Source of the DNA: Chlamydomonas reinhardtii
Lineage: Eukaryota > Chlorophyta > Chlorophyceae > Chlamydomonadales > Chlamydomonadaceae
DNA length: 64,000 bases
Direction: 5' to 3'
Assembly (NCBI RefSeq): GCF_000002595.2
Contig: NC_057004.1
Span: 6,308,841-6,372,840 of the forward strand
A program made the position numbers and the translations under genes. Below the pieces are notes generated by a model. The model did no database searches. It saw only the letters and a list, made by a program, of their open reading frames with translations, and was not told the DNA's origin. Shown one piece after another: positions 13,078 through 30,992 of the stretch (position 1 is its first letter; every line of letters begins with the position of its first letter).

Positions 13078-13862
13078 AGCCACCCACCCACCCACCCACC
13101 CACCCACACACCCACACACATCCACACCCACACATTGGCCTGTGAGGTCCGATGCAGCTCTCCGGCACAGTATTTAGTTACAGCCAGGGTCCCGCACTGC
13201 GTTCATCAGCGTGTGGGACACATGCAACACATCGATACCCCCTCACGCAAGCCCACACGCACACCTCAATGGCAGCATGCACATCGTCCAAAGCAGTTCT
13301 CCTCGCTTCCCCACGTATGCCGACCCGCCCAGCACAAGCGCGCGCACGTTCGCCTGCCATGATCACCTCAGCACGCCAGCGACACTTATGCTCGCCTCGT
13401 CAAGGCACCAAAGCACCTGTCTGGCCTCTTTATCCCTTCTGACATGCCCACAACAAAGCCGCATCAAGGTCTACGGCTCTAGCCTCTACAGCCGCTGCTA
13501 CAGGACCCTCACCCCATTGCCATTACCCGCTGCGGCACCGCCATCCCACGTGGGCCGCTCCTCAGCCCCGTTCCGTTCCGTCTTCTCCGACACCGTCGTA
13601 CTCCTCTGTGGTGCTGGCCCCGACTCGCTCCCACCCTGCACCAGCAGCTGCCGCCTCCGCCAACACGCCTCCCGCCCTGGTCCCGCCGGGGTGTCCTGGT
13701 CCCGCTGGCCCTCCCGGACCTCTCCCACGGCCAGGCCCGCCACTGCCGCCCCAAGTCCCGCAACCAGGCCCGCGCGCCCAGTCGGCTCCACCCCAACGCA
13801 AGACCTGCCGCAGACCCACTCCAGTCCTCTGCATCTGACACACGGCTTCTGCTTTTACGTGC
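11782..13862. other. Intergenic region with simple repeats
   Basis: No supported gene. It contains a short tandem duplication at 12908-12935, a CA tract at 13006-13075 running into CCCA repeats, and a Pro-rich plus-strand frame at about 13600-13840 with no homology or splice context. The right end is the 3' flank of the minus-strand four-helix membrane protein gene; a minus-strand TGTAA near 13177-13181 could end that transcript. Confidence 0.4.
13006..13105. repeat. CA microsatellite followed by CCCA repeats
   Basis: About 70 bp of uninterrupted CA is followed by tandem CCCA units. It lies in intergenic DNA. Confidence 0.95.
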
Positions 13863-16361
13863 TTAGGGGTGGTCGGGCTCGTACTGCAGTGTGTCCGACA
13901 GCACCGCCATGCGGTTGAACTCCTCGCGCTGCTTGCTCTTCACCTGAGGGGGCGGCGGCAGGCGGAGGTGCTTGTGTTGGCGTGGTGGCCTAGTCAAGTG
14001 GACCGGTTACCCTTTGCCGCATCCTGCCTGCCAGCCCGCCACTGTGTTTCCTCTGTTCGCCGCCCTCCCTCCCTTGAGCAACACCCCTTGTCCCGTATCC
14101 TCGTGTCTCTGGTTTCCTACTCTTTCATGGACGCCTACTCCACCCCAACCCCCGATTCCTTGCCAGCTGTAACCTATTTGGTTGGGATGGAATAATCCCC
14201 TCTCCATTGTGATATAATCACTCCGTTCTCCATGAACGGCTAACCCCCGTGTGCCTAGTCTGCACTGTAATACCGGTAGTTAGAACGTGCGTACGCCTGT
14301 TTGAGCCTGGGTGGCAATTGCGAAGGCGGCTCCAGTCAGCACCGCCCACATGCGCGAGACCGAAGTGCTCATCGCCTTGTCGGTACATGGTTTGCGGGAC
14401 GGTTTGCTGGGAAGCTGGGAACTTGGTGCTTTTCGGGGGTGGGGACCGCTCCGTTGTCAAAGCATAGGCCACGCTCTCCTCCTCGCTCTTGTGCATTGGG
14501 TTCGGTTTAATGTGGGCTGGTATCTACACCCCCCCCCCACGCCGCCGTCGCGCACCTCGTCGATGGCTTTCACCGCGAACACGGTGGCCAGCAGGCTGAG
14601 CAGGAAGCAGAAGAAGATGAAGGTGGCGGAGGCGCGCTCAAACGAGGTCAGCTTGGCAGGCTCGCCCGCGTACTTGATGCCCACGTCTGAGGAGGGGGGC
14701 GGGAGCGGAGACGTGGAGGTGGAGGTGCAATGATAGACAGCATAAGCGCGCAATTGGGCGAAACAGCGGCATGCGGAGAGCACAGCTGGCCCTGTTACCC
14801 TGTTGCCACCCGTTGTGCCCACAAGAGCTCCCCGTGGCATGCCTCCTCGTGGCATGGCCACGGCCCCCTGGTCTGCTGCCGCCTGCCACCCGCCTACCCC
14901 CTTGCCCCGCCCTCCAACAGCTCTCAGCCTCTCACCCGTGCACAGGTCCACGAAGGCGTGGAAGGCGATCACCATTTGCGCGGCGTTGTAGCCGAAGAAG
15001 GCGACAATCAACTCGCGCTGCGCAGCACATGGCAGCAGGGGTGTGGCGCGGTGTGTGTTTGTGTGTGGCAGGGGTGTTGCAGGCGTGAGGACGGCCTCCC
15101 AGCCCCACGCCTCGGCCGTAACTGGTTGGCTTCTGTGTGCAACGCCAGACACGCAACGCCCGCACAAGCCACAGCCGTGGCCCGCATATCAGCGGGTCAG
15201 CGCCACCCGCGCCTCATCGCCCAGCACATGCAAGGGCCTTGCCCCTGCCCTGTTGCCTGTTGCCCAGCCCCTGCAGCTCCATGCCCTGCCTCCCCCCGCT
15301 CTGCAAGGCCGCCTCGCCGCGCTCGCCTGCAGCTAGCCTGCCATGCCTCCTTTGCCCCAACTATTTATGCCTGAAACCCCATCCACCCCATCGTACCCCA
15401 GCGCACAACAGCCCACCCCCCCACCCCACACACACTAGCGCACACGAGCACACACGAGAACAGACACACGCACACACCTGCGCGTTAATGACGCCCGCTA
15501 GGCCGAAGATTGCAAACATGTTGTTTGTGATGGACAGGTAGAAGGAGAAGCCCATGGGCGAGCGGAAGTCCAGCGGCGACTCGTAGGCGGCCACCCGCGC
15601 CGCCACGCCCGCGTTCTCGTTTTTCTCCGTCTCCTCATCCCCAAGGAACTTGTCAAAGTAATAGGCCTGTGGGCAGGAGGAGACCATAAGAGGAGGCGGT
15701 GATGGGGGGCAGGTAGCGTGGGGGGTCGATTGGGGTGAGGGGGTGGTCCTTGCGGTGCGTGCAGGGAGCAGTGGACGCTTGCGTGAGCGGGAGGCGGGTG
15801 TTGCATGGATGTTGGCCCAGGCACCACACGGAGCTTTCCCGCTTCACGTCCGTTTCCAACAGGTTCCCCCCTCCTGTAGACGCCGCCGCCGTAACCTATG
15901 TATGTACACCTACATGAGGCCTCGCTGCCAACACGCGTGACAGACCCGCGACTGACTCTAGTCTGCAGCCCCTGGCTTCCCTGCTACCTGGGGCCTTTTC
16001 GACCCGAACCCGTGCCCGTTTCCCCAGTCGAGTCAAACAGCGCCGCTATAATGTCTGTATACTGCTGCAGTCCCTTGCAAGGCAGCGCGCAAATTGCAGC
16101 GGCTTCGCGCGCCGGATCATTTTGGGCAACTGCCACGGCCCAATGCGCAGGCAACTCACCTTGTAGCCCTCATAGACTGCAGTTGCAGTTGCAGTTGGTG
16201 GCAGTGCGAAGGATGTCACCAAAAACGCGAAAGTGCGAGCGATGTCAGCACATTTGCGTTCTTCTCTCGCCAAACTTGCGTCGCGTCTTACCTCCTAGCA
16301 AGCATAGGCCAACCACCAGCTGGCAGGCCGAAATACACAACACTCCGCTGCCGCTACGCAT
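13863..16361 (-). CDS. Small four-helix membrane protein, unknown function
   Basis: Modelled as six exons: 16361-16292, 16176-16160, 15666-15478, 15017-14936, 14686-14556 and 13943-13863, giving 189 residues. Four hydrophobic segments are visible: LVVGLCLLG near the N-terminus, FYLSITNNMFAIFGLAGV, VAFFGYNAAQMVIAFHAF, and FIFFCFLLSLLATVFAV. The loop after the first helix carries an acidic FDKFLGDEETEKNENAG stretch. The C-terminus ends in a charged tail, EYEPDHP-like in character. The last four exons are well supported by frame and splice sites. The N-terminus is less certain. The model uses a 17-nt microexon; the alternative is a longer exon reading through TFAFLVTSFALPPTATATA with an unlocated upstream start. 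It resembles conserved green-lineage membrane proteins, but I cannot name the family. Confidence 0.7.
14190..14245 (-). repeat. Intronic short repeat, family 2
   Basis: Read on the minus strand, this segment contains a GTTCATGGAGAACGGAGTGA core. The same core recurs at 19366-19425, 31248-31290 and 52845-52892, each time inside an intron of a different gene. Confidence 0.6.
14465..14535 (-). repeat. Intronic repeat related to the 34.57 kb MITE-like element
   Basis: The minus strand here matches about 65 bp at the left end of the element at 34570-34892. It includes the motif around CCAGCCCA...AAACCGAACCCAATGCA and the following AAGAGCGA-GGAGAGCGTGGC block. It lies in the last intron of the four-helix protein gene. 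Confidence 0.6.
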
Positions 16362-17990
16362 TCTTGCAAGCCAAAGGGCGTTGGGCTTAAAAGCCAGTGT
16401 GCGTTCTCGCCAGGTTGGCTCTTCCGTTCGCAAAATGCAACGCAGTTGGAAATGTTAACAGCGACATAAAGAGGTGGACTCGTCGCTGAGGAGTTTGATG
16501 CCATCCTCCGGCACGCACACCACCCCCGCTTGAGCCTTCGAGCCCCCACGTAGGTTTCACTCTTTCGCGCGCCTTAGTCACACGTACATGCCACCGCTCC
16601 CCGTTGGGAAGCCGGCACATTTGAATATAACTTCGCATGTGATTTGCGGTAATCGTGCCCCATCCTGCCCTCTCAACATCCAAGCAGGCACGACCTGACG
16701 CACGCTGCACGCACCCCCGGCCGCACGCGCGCAGTTACACGCACCAACGGCACAACACGCGCCGCCGCCACGTCCACACACACACACACACACTCCACCC
16801 GCCGCAGCATTCAGATATACTGTTTTAGTCACGTCACGTCCAGGTCACAGCGCTCATCCTGCCGGTTCTCGCACTTCGCCTTGAAAGCAATTTACCCCAC
16901 ACGGGGGAGGCACCCTAGGTGCAAAAGTGCACTTTTTACCCCTTGATAACTTTTGCCCGACAACTTGCGGAGACACCAAACTTGGTGTACGTGCTGAGCA
17001 AACACTTGATGCTCCCGGTCTCTCCGCAAGTTGTCGGGCAAACGTTATATGGCTTGCAAGATGGGGGGTACAAAACGTGTCAGAAAGGGGAATCACTGAC
17101 CCCAGACTTCAGCAGATCCCTCCTAAAATCTTATGAAGCATGGCGGGCACTATCCATATGGATTCTGTGAACTCAGGGGGGTGAAATATTATGCGGGCTG
17201 GGAGAACAACCCGCGTGTTTGTCCGCACAGGTGGGCACGCATGGACCAAAACTTGTCCAAACCGACATGCGTATTCTAGCCGGCCGACTAGCTAAAGCGT
17301 CTATTGTATATGTATATAACGTGAAACGAGTAGACAGGGGCTCAGATTAGCCTGTCTGTCCGCACATTGAAAGCATGTTGCCCTGGAGGGCACGAATTCC
17401 AACATCCTTTGCTGCCGTCGATTTATAAAGATCGGCGGATGTTGTAAAACTACTTGTTGAACGAAGAGGAGGCCTCCTCGCGATCCCGGCTCTAGGTGAC
17501 GACTAGTCTCCAAAGGGATGCTTTGAGCCTAAATCGCACGTTGGAAGACTTTATGGTTGCTAAACGTTAGATTGAGCCTTGTATCGGAGCTACAGGGTCC
17601 GTTGGCGCAAAGCATTCAACATCTATTTGCACGCTCGTCAGCAAACGTAAATGTCTACTGATATCTATGACATATGTAGCATGTAAAAGCCATTGCAACT
17701 TGTCCGAGTAGCTAACTCGGCCACATGAGTGAGGGGAACATATTCAGACCCCTCGGCATGGTGCCCTCCCCGTGTGAATTTACCCCCTCTTTAGGTAGTG
17801 TCTGTTAACCCCCACCCCCACCCCCCGCGCCCGCCCTCATTGACGGCCCCAAGCGCCTCCGGCTCCACTTCCCATTTAACACCGTACAGCGGCACAGTAA
17901 ACGTCAACGCAGCAAAAAAAGCACCCATCCCCCAGCGTTTCCTAGAAATCACTCCCTTGATTTTCCGCCACTGCTGCAACCAACGCGCAG
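16362..17990. other. Intergenic region with a long inverted repeat
   Basis: No supported gene. Between the start of the four-helix protein gene and the end of the PhoD-like gene, the sequence from about 16850 to 17800 is AT-richer and lacks coding bias. It holds a 22-bp perfect inverted repeat at 16951-17041 and several small palindromes, so it may be a decayed mobile element. A short CA tract lies at 16775-16792. Confidence 0.45.
16951..17041. repeat. Perfect 22-bp inverted repeat with 47-nt spacer
   Basis: The arms at 16951-16972 and 17020-17041 are exact reverse complements, with core GCCCGACAACTTGCGGAGA. The spacer begins with a second small palindrome, CACCAAACTTGGTG. The flanks contain AAAAGTGCACTTTT. 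The structure could fold as a long hairpin. Confidence 0.85.
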
Positions 17991-24911
<6,921 letters not shown>

Positions 24912-25249
24912 TGATAGTTGCAAACTCGGTCGTCAACCGCCCTCGGTCAAGGCTTCGCTCCTATCGCTCTGTTCACAAGAATGAAACATGTGACGTAGGA
25001 GTATACGCCTTTTGAGAAGACCACTGCATCTGTAAATCGTTTTAAATCGCGAGACTACGCGGTTCAGATCTGTCTCTTCAATTCTTAATTGTGAGAGCAG
25101 CTATGCGTACAAAAGAGGGTGTTGCCCCATATGAGGTACGCAGCAGCTGCACAGGGGCATAAGAATCCGACATCGATGGTTGGGTAGGGCGCCCCGACCC
25201 TGTGCGACTCCCTCCCCTTCCCTCCCCGCTCGCCGATGCCTAACAAGTC

Positions 25250-25322
25250 TGCCTGTGGCCCTGCACCTGCGGACGTGTTGTAAACTGCCTGTGGCTCTGC
25301 ACCTGCGGACGTGTTGTAAATG
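25250..25322. repeat. Tandem duplication of about 36 bp
   Basis: Two adjacent copies of a unit containing CTGCACCTGCGGACGTGTTG differ at a few positions. It is non-coding. Confidence 0.85.
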
Positions 25323-25479
25323 TATCTTATCCAGTGCCCCTGAGCACTGCGCGTTACCGTGAAGGCATCGATGACGGTGGTTCGACCGCACTATGTTGCC
25401 ATTGTTCCGTGGACGCTGGTCGCCTGCCTGCACTAGCCTGCAGGTGCGCTGCGCCTCTGCTTCACGCGTGTGGCGTTGC

Positions 25480-25626
<147 letters not shown>

Positions 25627-26732
25627 TGCTACCGTCGGACCGGGGGCCCGGAGCATGAGGAATGCGCATCAGCAAATTTGAGCAAACTACCAGCCTGCCA
25701 GCAAGCCAGCAGTGACGTCTCGGTCCAGTAACGCCGGCGTTATACAAGCCGTGCCATCTTGCCATGACGTTGCAAATTGATTGTTGGGGTCTGGGAGTAC
25801 GCTGCATACTATGGGACTGTGCCAACATGCCCCTTACCCTACCTGTCCCATCGCATACCGTACTTTCTTCCCTCCCTCCCTCCCATACATGTCGTGCTGG
25901 GCACCGGTGGCGCTGGTGTTCTCCAGGTTGGTTTCGGGCGCATCCTTTCTGGTAGTCCCAACGCCAGCCCGGCCGCCGTCGTCCAGCCCAGCCATCCCAA
26001 TGCAGCAGCCACCTTCCGTCAGCCAGCCATGGGCGCGACCGTCCACAGCGTTTACCGTCGGTTACAAGGTAACATGTGAATTCGCAACTTGCGCTACTGA
26101 CTGCCTACTCTCGTGCCGCCTGCAAGCGCACTCCGCCTTCCGCTCTGGTCTACGTACGCATTAGTTCCGCAACACTCGTCTTCCTTACCATGTTCCCACC
26201 TTACGCCGGCCTAAGCGCACTCCATGCACACTCGAGGTGCACCGTTGTTACAATGCCACCTGTTGATGTCAACAAAGGGCGCAGGGGGCTGACGCGGCTT
26301 GTCGACCCTTCGCGTCGAGTGGATGGCATTACTCCAGCGGTTGCTGGGGTTCGGCATGTTGACCCAGTAGGCTGACACGTAGGCACAGCATGTCCGCGGC
26401 ACCACTTTAAACGCTGCTCAAAATTGCTACGCAAAATGAACATCTGGCGCAGCTCGTCTCTTCTTACAGGCGGTGCGTCGCCGCTGCGCTGGCATGTCGC
26501 GTGGACACTACGGTCGGGCCGGGGGTGGACCAACCGTCACTTGAGGGGCGACAAATGCGCATGCACCTCATCATATATGGCAATTTATTCGAGTCATCGA
26601 GGTAACATGCTCATCCTGTGATACAAGACCACCCGGCAGCCGTGCGACGTCTGACGAAGCTGTGAAGTCAAGTTCGTCCTCGCATTTCGGTTTCGCTCCT
26701 GGCATCACGCACGTAACGGCGCCACGCTGCCC

Positions 26733-26739
26733 TATAAAA
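26733..26739 (+). promoter_or_regulatory. TATA box of the dirigent-like gene
   Basis: A TATAAAA string lies about 150 bp upstream of the ATG at 26888. This leaves a 5' UTR of about 120 nt, normal for this group. Confidence 0.65.
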
Positions 26740-26887
26740 CCACCGGCCGCAAGCAACGACATCCTGTCTATACTAATATAAATACTGCTCTGCATAGCCG
26801 CTGCGGTGCGCACAGAAATTTACAGCAGGAGACGACACGCACGCAGTTGAAGTAGTTGACCGCTGTGTCGCTGTGTGTATCGTAACC

Positions 26888-29021
26888 ATGGCCTTCCTCA
26901 CACGTCGTGCTGGCGTGCTTGCCATCATGGCTCTGGCTATGGTAGCTGCGGCTTCCGCTGCGCGACCCCCCAAGGAGTTGTGCGCGAAGACAATCGTTGT
27001 CACCGAGCTTTACAACGAGGACACGCTGTCGGTGCCTGAATTTCTGATGACCGAGACCAACCAGGTGAATATTTTGACGAGACATGCGCGTGCGGCATGG
27101 CGCGTAAGGCACATACATGCGCATGAGTTCGCACGCACACGTACCGACATGCCTGGCAACACATGATGCAGACGAAGTTCATTGGCTACTCTCTGGGATT
27201 CCTGGACGAGGCCGTGTGGGGCGGCAGCGGCGACTCGGGTCGGAAGGTGAGCGAGCTATGTCGGCCGGCATCAGCAGAGGTCCGCGAGGAAAAACACAAG
27301 CGAGCGACTTTGGCTGCATGCCCTGTGCATGCAAATGCTTTCGTCTTGTATTATACAGAACAGCGATTAGCTCGAACGGCTGTCAATTTTCGTACCAGCC
27401 AACCGCTGCCTCCCGGCTATTGACATGTCTGCGGCTCGCCCCCGCAGGCCGGCGACGTTGTGTCTGCGTGCTTCGTTAACAGCGTGAGCGGCGACGACGG
27501 CTGGGTAAGTGCGGCAAGAGGCATAGGCTCGCATCCGACTCGCCAAGTGCACTATACTGTCACGTGACAGCAGCCCGCACTATGCTTGCTCCAAGGCTTG
27601 CTCACGCACCAAATGACCATGTGTGAAAAGAGTAAGAACACACCCCTGGCCCCCGCCCGCCCCGCCGCCCTCCTCCCTCCCTACACGTACGGCCTACTTG
27701 CCGCCGCAGATGCTGAACTACTGGTGAGGGGGTTTGTAGGCACCAGGATACTGGGTCACGTTCACTACTGGAACGCTCGTGACCATCCAGCACGCGCGCC
27801 CAAGGGGGCCCTGAACACCCCGCCCTGAACACCCCGCCCTGAACACGCCGTAGCAGCGTGGCGACGGCGACAATCCGCCGGTAGGCGCCGGTTCGCTTTC
27901 CCGCCAGTGCTGCTGACGCGCCTTCCTGCCCCCTCCCCCTCCCCCGCCCACAAACGCACGCACAGCACCACCACCCTGACCTTCGGCGACCACGGCGCCA
28001 TCTCCTGGATGGGTCAGTTCCCGGACAAGCAGGTGCGTGCGTGCCGCGTGCGTCCTGCCGCATTATTCCATCAAAGTGCGAAGGAATGCGACGAACGCTT
28101 AGCGCACCCGAGGTGATGCTGCGAGCAGTTGTGAGTGTGTGAGGGTAACTCAACATGCATGCCATCCACTCTGCAACGTACGCAACATAACCGCCACTCC
28201 TTTAACTTGTTATTCCTGCACTGCTACTGCAGGACAACGAGTTCTACAACCCCATCGTGGGCGGCACTGGCATCTTCGAGGGCGCCCGCGGCACCGTCCG
28301 GGTAAGTCGGAGCCTACCTACCGTACTAACCGTACTGCCTGCCAACCTGCCTGCCTATCTATCTACCGGTGTTGTCACCATGATCCGCCGCACCGGCACG
28401 CCTGCGCGGTCGCGGTCGCAACTGCACCCAGTGCGTGCGCCACAGCAGCGCGCCAGGAATGCCTGTCTATCTGCTGCGCCAGGCGCAGCCTCCAGTCCCG
28501 CACATAGCGGTCTAACCGCCGCGCTTGTGGCTGCCGCGCCCACCGCCGCTCCAAACCCAACACGTGCCCCTTCCTCAACGCTTGTTCGGGTTACCGTACC
28601 CCCCCCCCCCCCGCCCCGCCCACAGACCAACATTGTTCTTGAGGCTACGCGCTGGCGCTACCAGGTGAGGGCGTAGAGACGGCTGGCTGGGTTGGGGGGT
28701 ATGTATGCGCCCGAGCCCAGCGAAAACGTCCCATACATAGGGCGGGTGACGTGGGCAAATGCCTAGATAGATAACTGTACGTGAGCGGCTAGCCACATGT
28801 CTTGCGTTCGGGGTTGAACGGCCTCGCTTGTGTTCACGGCCGCCGTGGTACTTTTTGCGGTCATGCGGTGCACAGTGCCCCAAAGGACAGCCGTGCCCCT
28901 TCGTTTGGTGCTTCCCACCACGCTCAAACTTTCCCTTAACGCCTGCTTTGGCCTCCTTCCTGCTTCCCGTGCTTACCCCGCCGGCGCGCAGTTCAAGCTC
29001 CTGTCCAGCCCCTTGTGCTAG
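26888..29021 (+). CDS. Secreted dirigent/AOC-barrel-like protein
   Basis: Modelled as eight exons: 26888-27064, 27172-27246, 27448-27504, 27710-27723, 27966-28032, 28233-28301, 28626-28664 and 28992-29021, giving 175 residues in frame. The N-terminus is hydrophobic and Ala-rich (AIMALAMVAAASA), a likely signal peptide. The mature part contains AGDVVSACFVNSV, then TFGDHGAISWMGQFP and IVGGTGIFEGARGTV. The last block is the hallmark of the allene-oxide-cyclase/dirigent barrel fold. In plants this fold guides phenoxy-radical coupling or cyclises oxylipins. No substrate can be assigned here, and the protein is probably extracellular. The fourth exon is only 14 nt. A TATA box lies upstream, and a TGTAA at about 29328 may end the transcript. 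Confidence 0.78.
27809..27850. repeat. Three tandem 14-bp units in a dirigent-like intron
   Basis: The unit CCCTGAACACCCCG occurs three times in a row, the last slightly changed. It lies in the intron after the 14-nt microexon. Confidence 0.85.
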
Positions 29022-30992
29022 AGAGCCAAGGAGGAGCCTGTTGGAGCGACATGGCGCTCATGCACGCTCCCTGGCAAGGTTTTCAGATGCTTGGGCGCCG
29101 CTCACGCAGCGCCCATGCAAGCAAGGGAGTAGTGGTGGCGCTGCTGCTGGCCCTGACTGCAGGATCTTGTGTCGCAGTGTTTGATGATGCGCTAGTGTGG
29201 CCAAGAGGAATTCATTTACGTTCGGCAGGGGGGATGCAATTGAGCGCCAGGGGCCCGCAGCGGCTGTGTACGGTAATGCACATGTGTGCGTGCCAAGCAG
29301 CGCTCGCCAGCCGAGGCTGAAATAACATGTAACATTATTTCGAGACACGAGCGTGCCTGCGTGACGACCCGCCGGAGAGTCCCATGCGTGCGGGCAGTAT
29401 TAACTGAGTAATGCGGAGGAAATTCGACCATTGGGATGCGGGGTCACGCGACATGGGGCGGGGGAGGGGTGTGCACGCAACAGCTGCGCTGATATGATCA
29501 TATGACAGTAGGAATGACAGTGCAATCCTTGACGAGGCGGCCAGCAGTAACCCAGCTGCAGGCAAGAGACCGTCGTGCATGCCGCCGTGGTGCACTCCCG
29601 GTGCATGCAAGCAGCAGGGCCTCCGCCGCGTGGCTGGGCGCTGAGCGCTCACCTGCAAGGGCCGGGGGAGCTGGCGAGGGCGGCCATTCAAGGCACGCAG
29701 GCAGGGCCTGCGCGGCTGGCCGCGTGCGCCGCAAGGGCAGCCATAGCATTTCAGGCACCCATCCACCCACCCCCAGCCCATGTAACCATGCGCCAGCGCC
29801 AGGCGCTTTGCCTCGCAAGCGGGACACACACACACTTCTCGTGGGCCCTGCCTAACACGCTGCACCCCACCCTCCCCACGCCCAGGTTCGTTTTTCACAA
29901 GGACGGAGACGTGCGGCCGACGGACCGGACTTCACGATACATGTGTGGCGCAGCGTTTATTGTCACGGTCACCAAGGGGCGCGGCAGGCCGCGGCTTGCG
30001 GGCGGGACCTCCTCCTCGGCTGCTGCTGCCAGTGCTGCTGTGACAGTGCGACCTATTACGGCGTACGCTGCCTGATGCGGCCGGGGGCCCACCAGCCGCC
30101 TGCACCAGACCCTTGGTGCCTCCAAGGCTCCAAGTAGGTCCCTGTGTGCCAGTCCGCCACTCTTTCCCACCAGGAGCCGCAACGTGCCCACGTCCAAAAG
30201 TCAACATCCGCATACATGTCCACGTACCCCTCGCCTGACCCAAGGACCCGCTCTCATTCACTACCCTTGCTCGTCCAGCTGACTCCAGCATCGCCATTCC
30301 ACACCCTGCCAGGCTGCTAGCCTGCCCCTTGCCCTATTCCATCGCATTCGTTCCACACGTGTCCTGCGGGCCCCGCCCTCCTGGCCCCGTCTCAGATCGA
30401 CCTGCCTGCTCACTGCCTGCTGGTTGCATGCCTCCTGCCTGTTTGCAGGCACGCAAATGAATCAGCCCGGTGACATCCGCCTTCTCCACCGACGAAGTCA
30501 CCCAAGCCAACATGTACGAACGTACGATCAATGCCACCTGACGTCGGAGTTATGAGTGTGCGACCAAAGCCCTATAATTGGACACATGTCACGAAAGCGC
30601 AACGGGTGCCCCGCCAGAGGAGCCGATGCGCCTGCGGCCCTCGCTCTTGCCCTGGCTTCGTCAACGCCACTGCACCCTTACGCTACTGCGGTCGCGTGCA
30701 CAGGCGACCGAACCTGTCCTGTCCTCCACGTCTTGCTCGCTGCGCCTTGCAGCGCTGCCGCTCACACCAACCCACACAACCCCCGACGGCTCCATCCCTC
30801 CCCACAGCTCCACCCTCCCCGCGGCAACCCCCCCGATTTAGTTTGGGCTGGTATTTACAAACCCCCCCCCAGCACCGAGCACCACCGCCGCGCGTACCCA
30901 ACCACCCAACCACACAGCCTGCTTGCAGCGCATGCACAGCGCAAGCCACTCCACACAGCGCCCTTCGCCACGCCAGCCGGCCCCCGGCGCGC
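29022..30992. other. Convergent intergenic region
   Basis: This holds the 3' UTR of the dirigent-like gene, with a TGTAA near 29328, and the 3' flank of HCF101, with a minus-strand TGTAA at 30854-30858. Short frames at 29051 (with a hydrophobic stretch) and 29886-30075 lack splice context and codon bias. I see no supported gene. Confidence 0.45.
30836..30866 (-). repeat. Family 1 terminal motif in HCF101 3' flank
   Basis: TTTAGTTTGGGCTGGTATTT is the reverse complement of the motif at 18866 and 20495. It overlaps the likely poly(A) signal of HCF101. Confidence 0.55.

Noticed and set aside
13211-13918. Pro-rich, collagen-like plus-strand frames at 13.2-13.9 kb
   Set aside because: Several overlapping GC-rich frames are open on both strands. 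There is no splice context, and the stretch lies in the 3' flank of the opposite-strand gene.
29051-29270. ORF with a hydrophobic VVVALLLALTAGSCVAV stretch
   Set aside because: It falls in the 3' UTR of the dirigent-like gene, before its TGTAA, and codon bias fades after the stretch.
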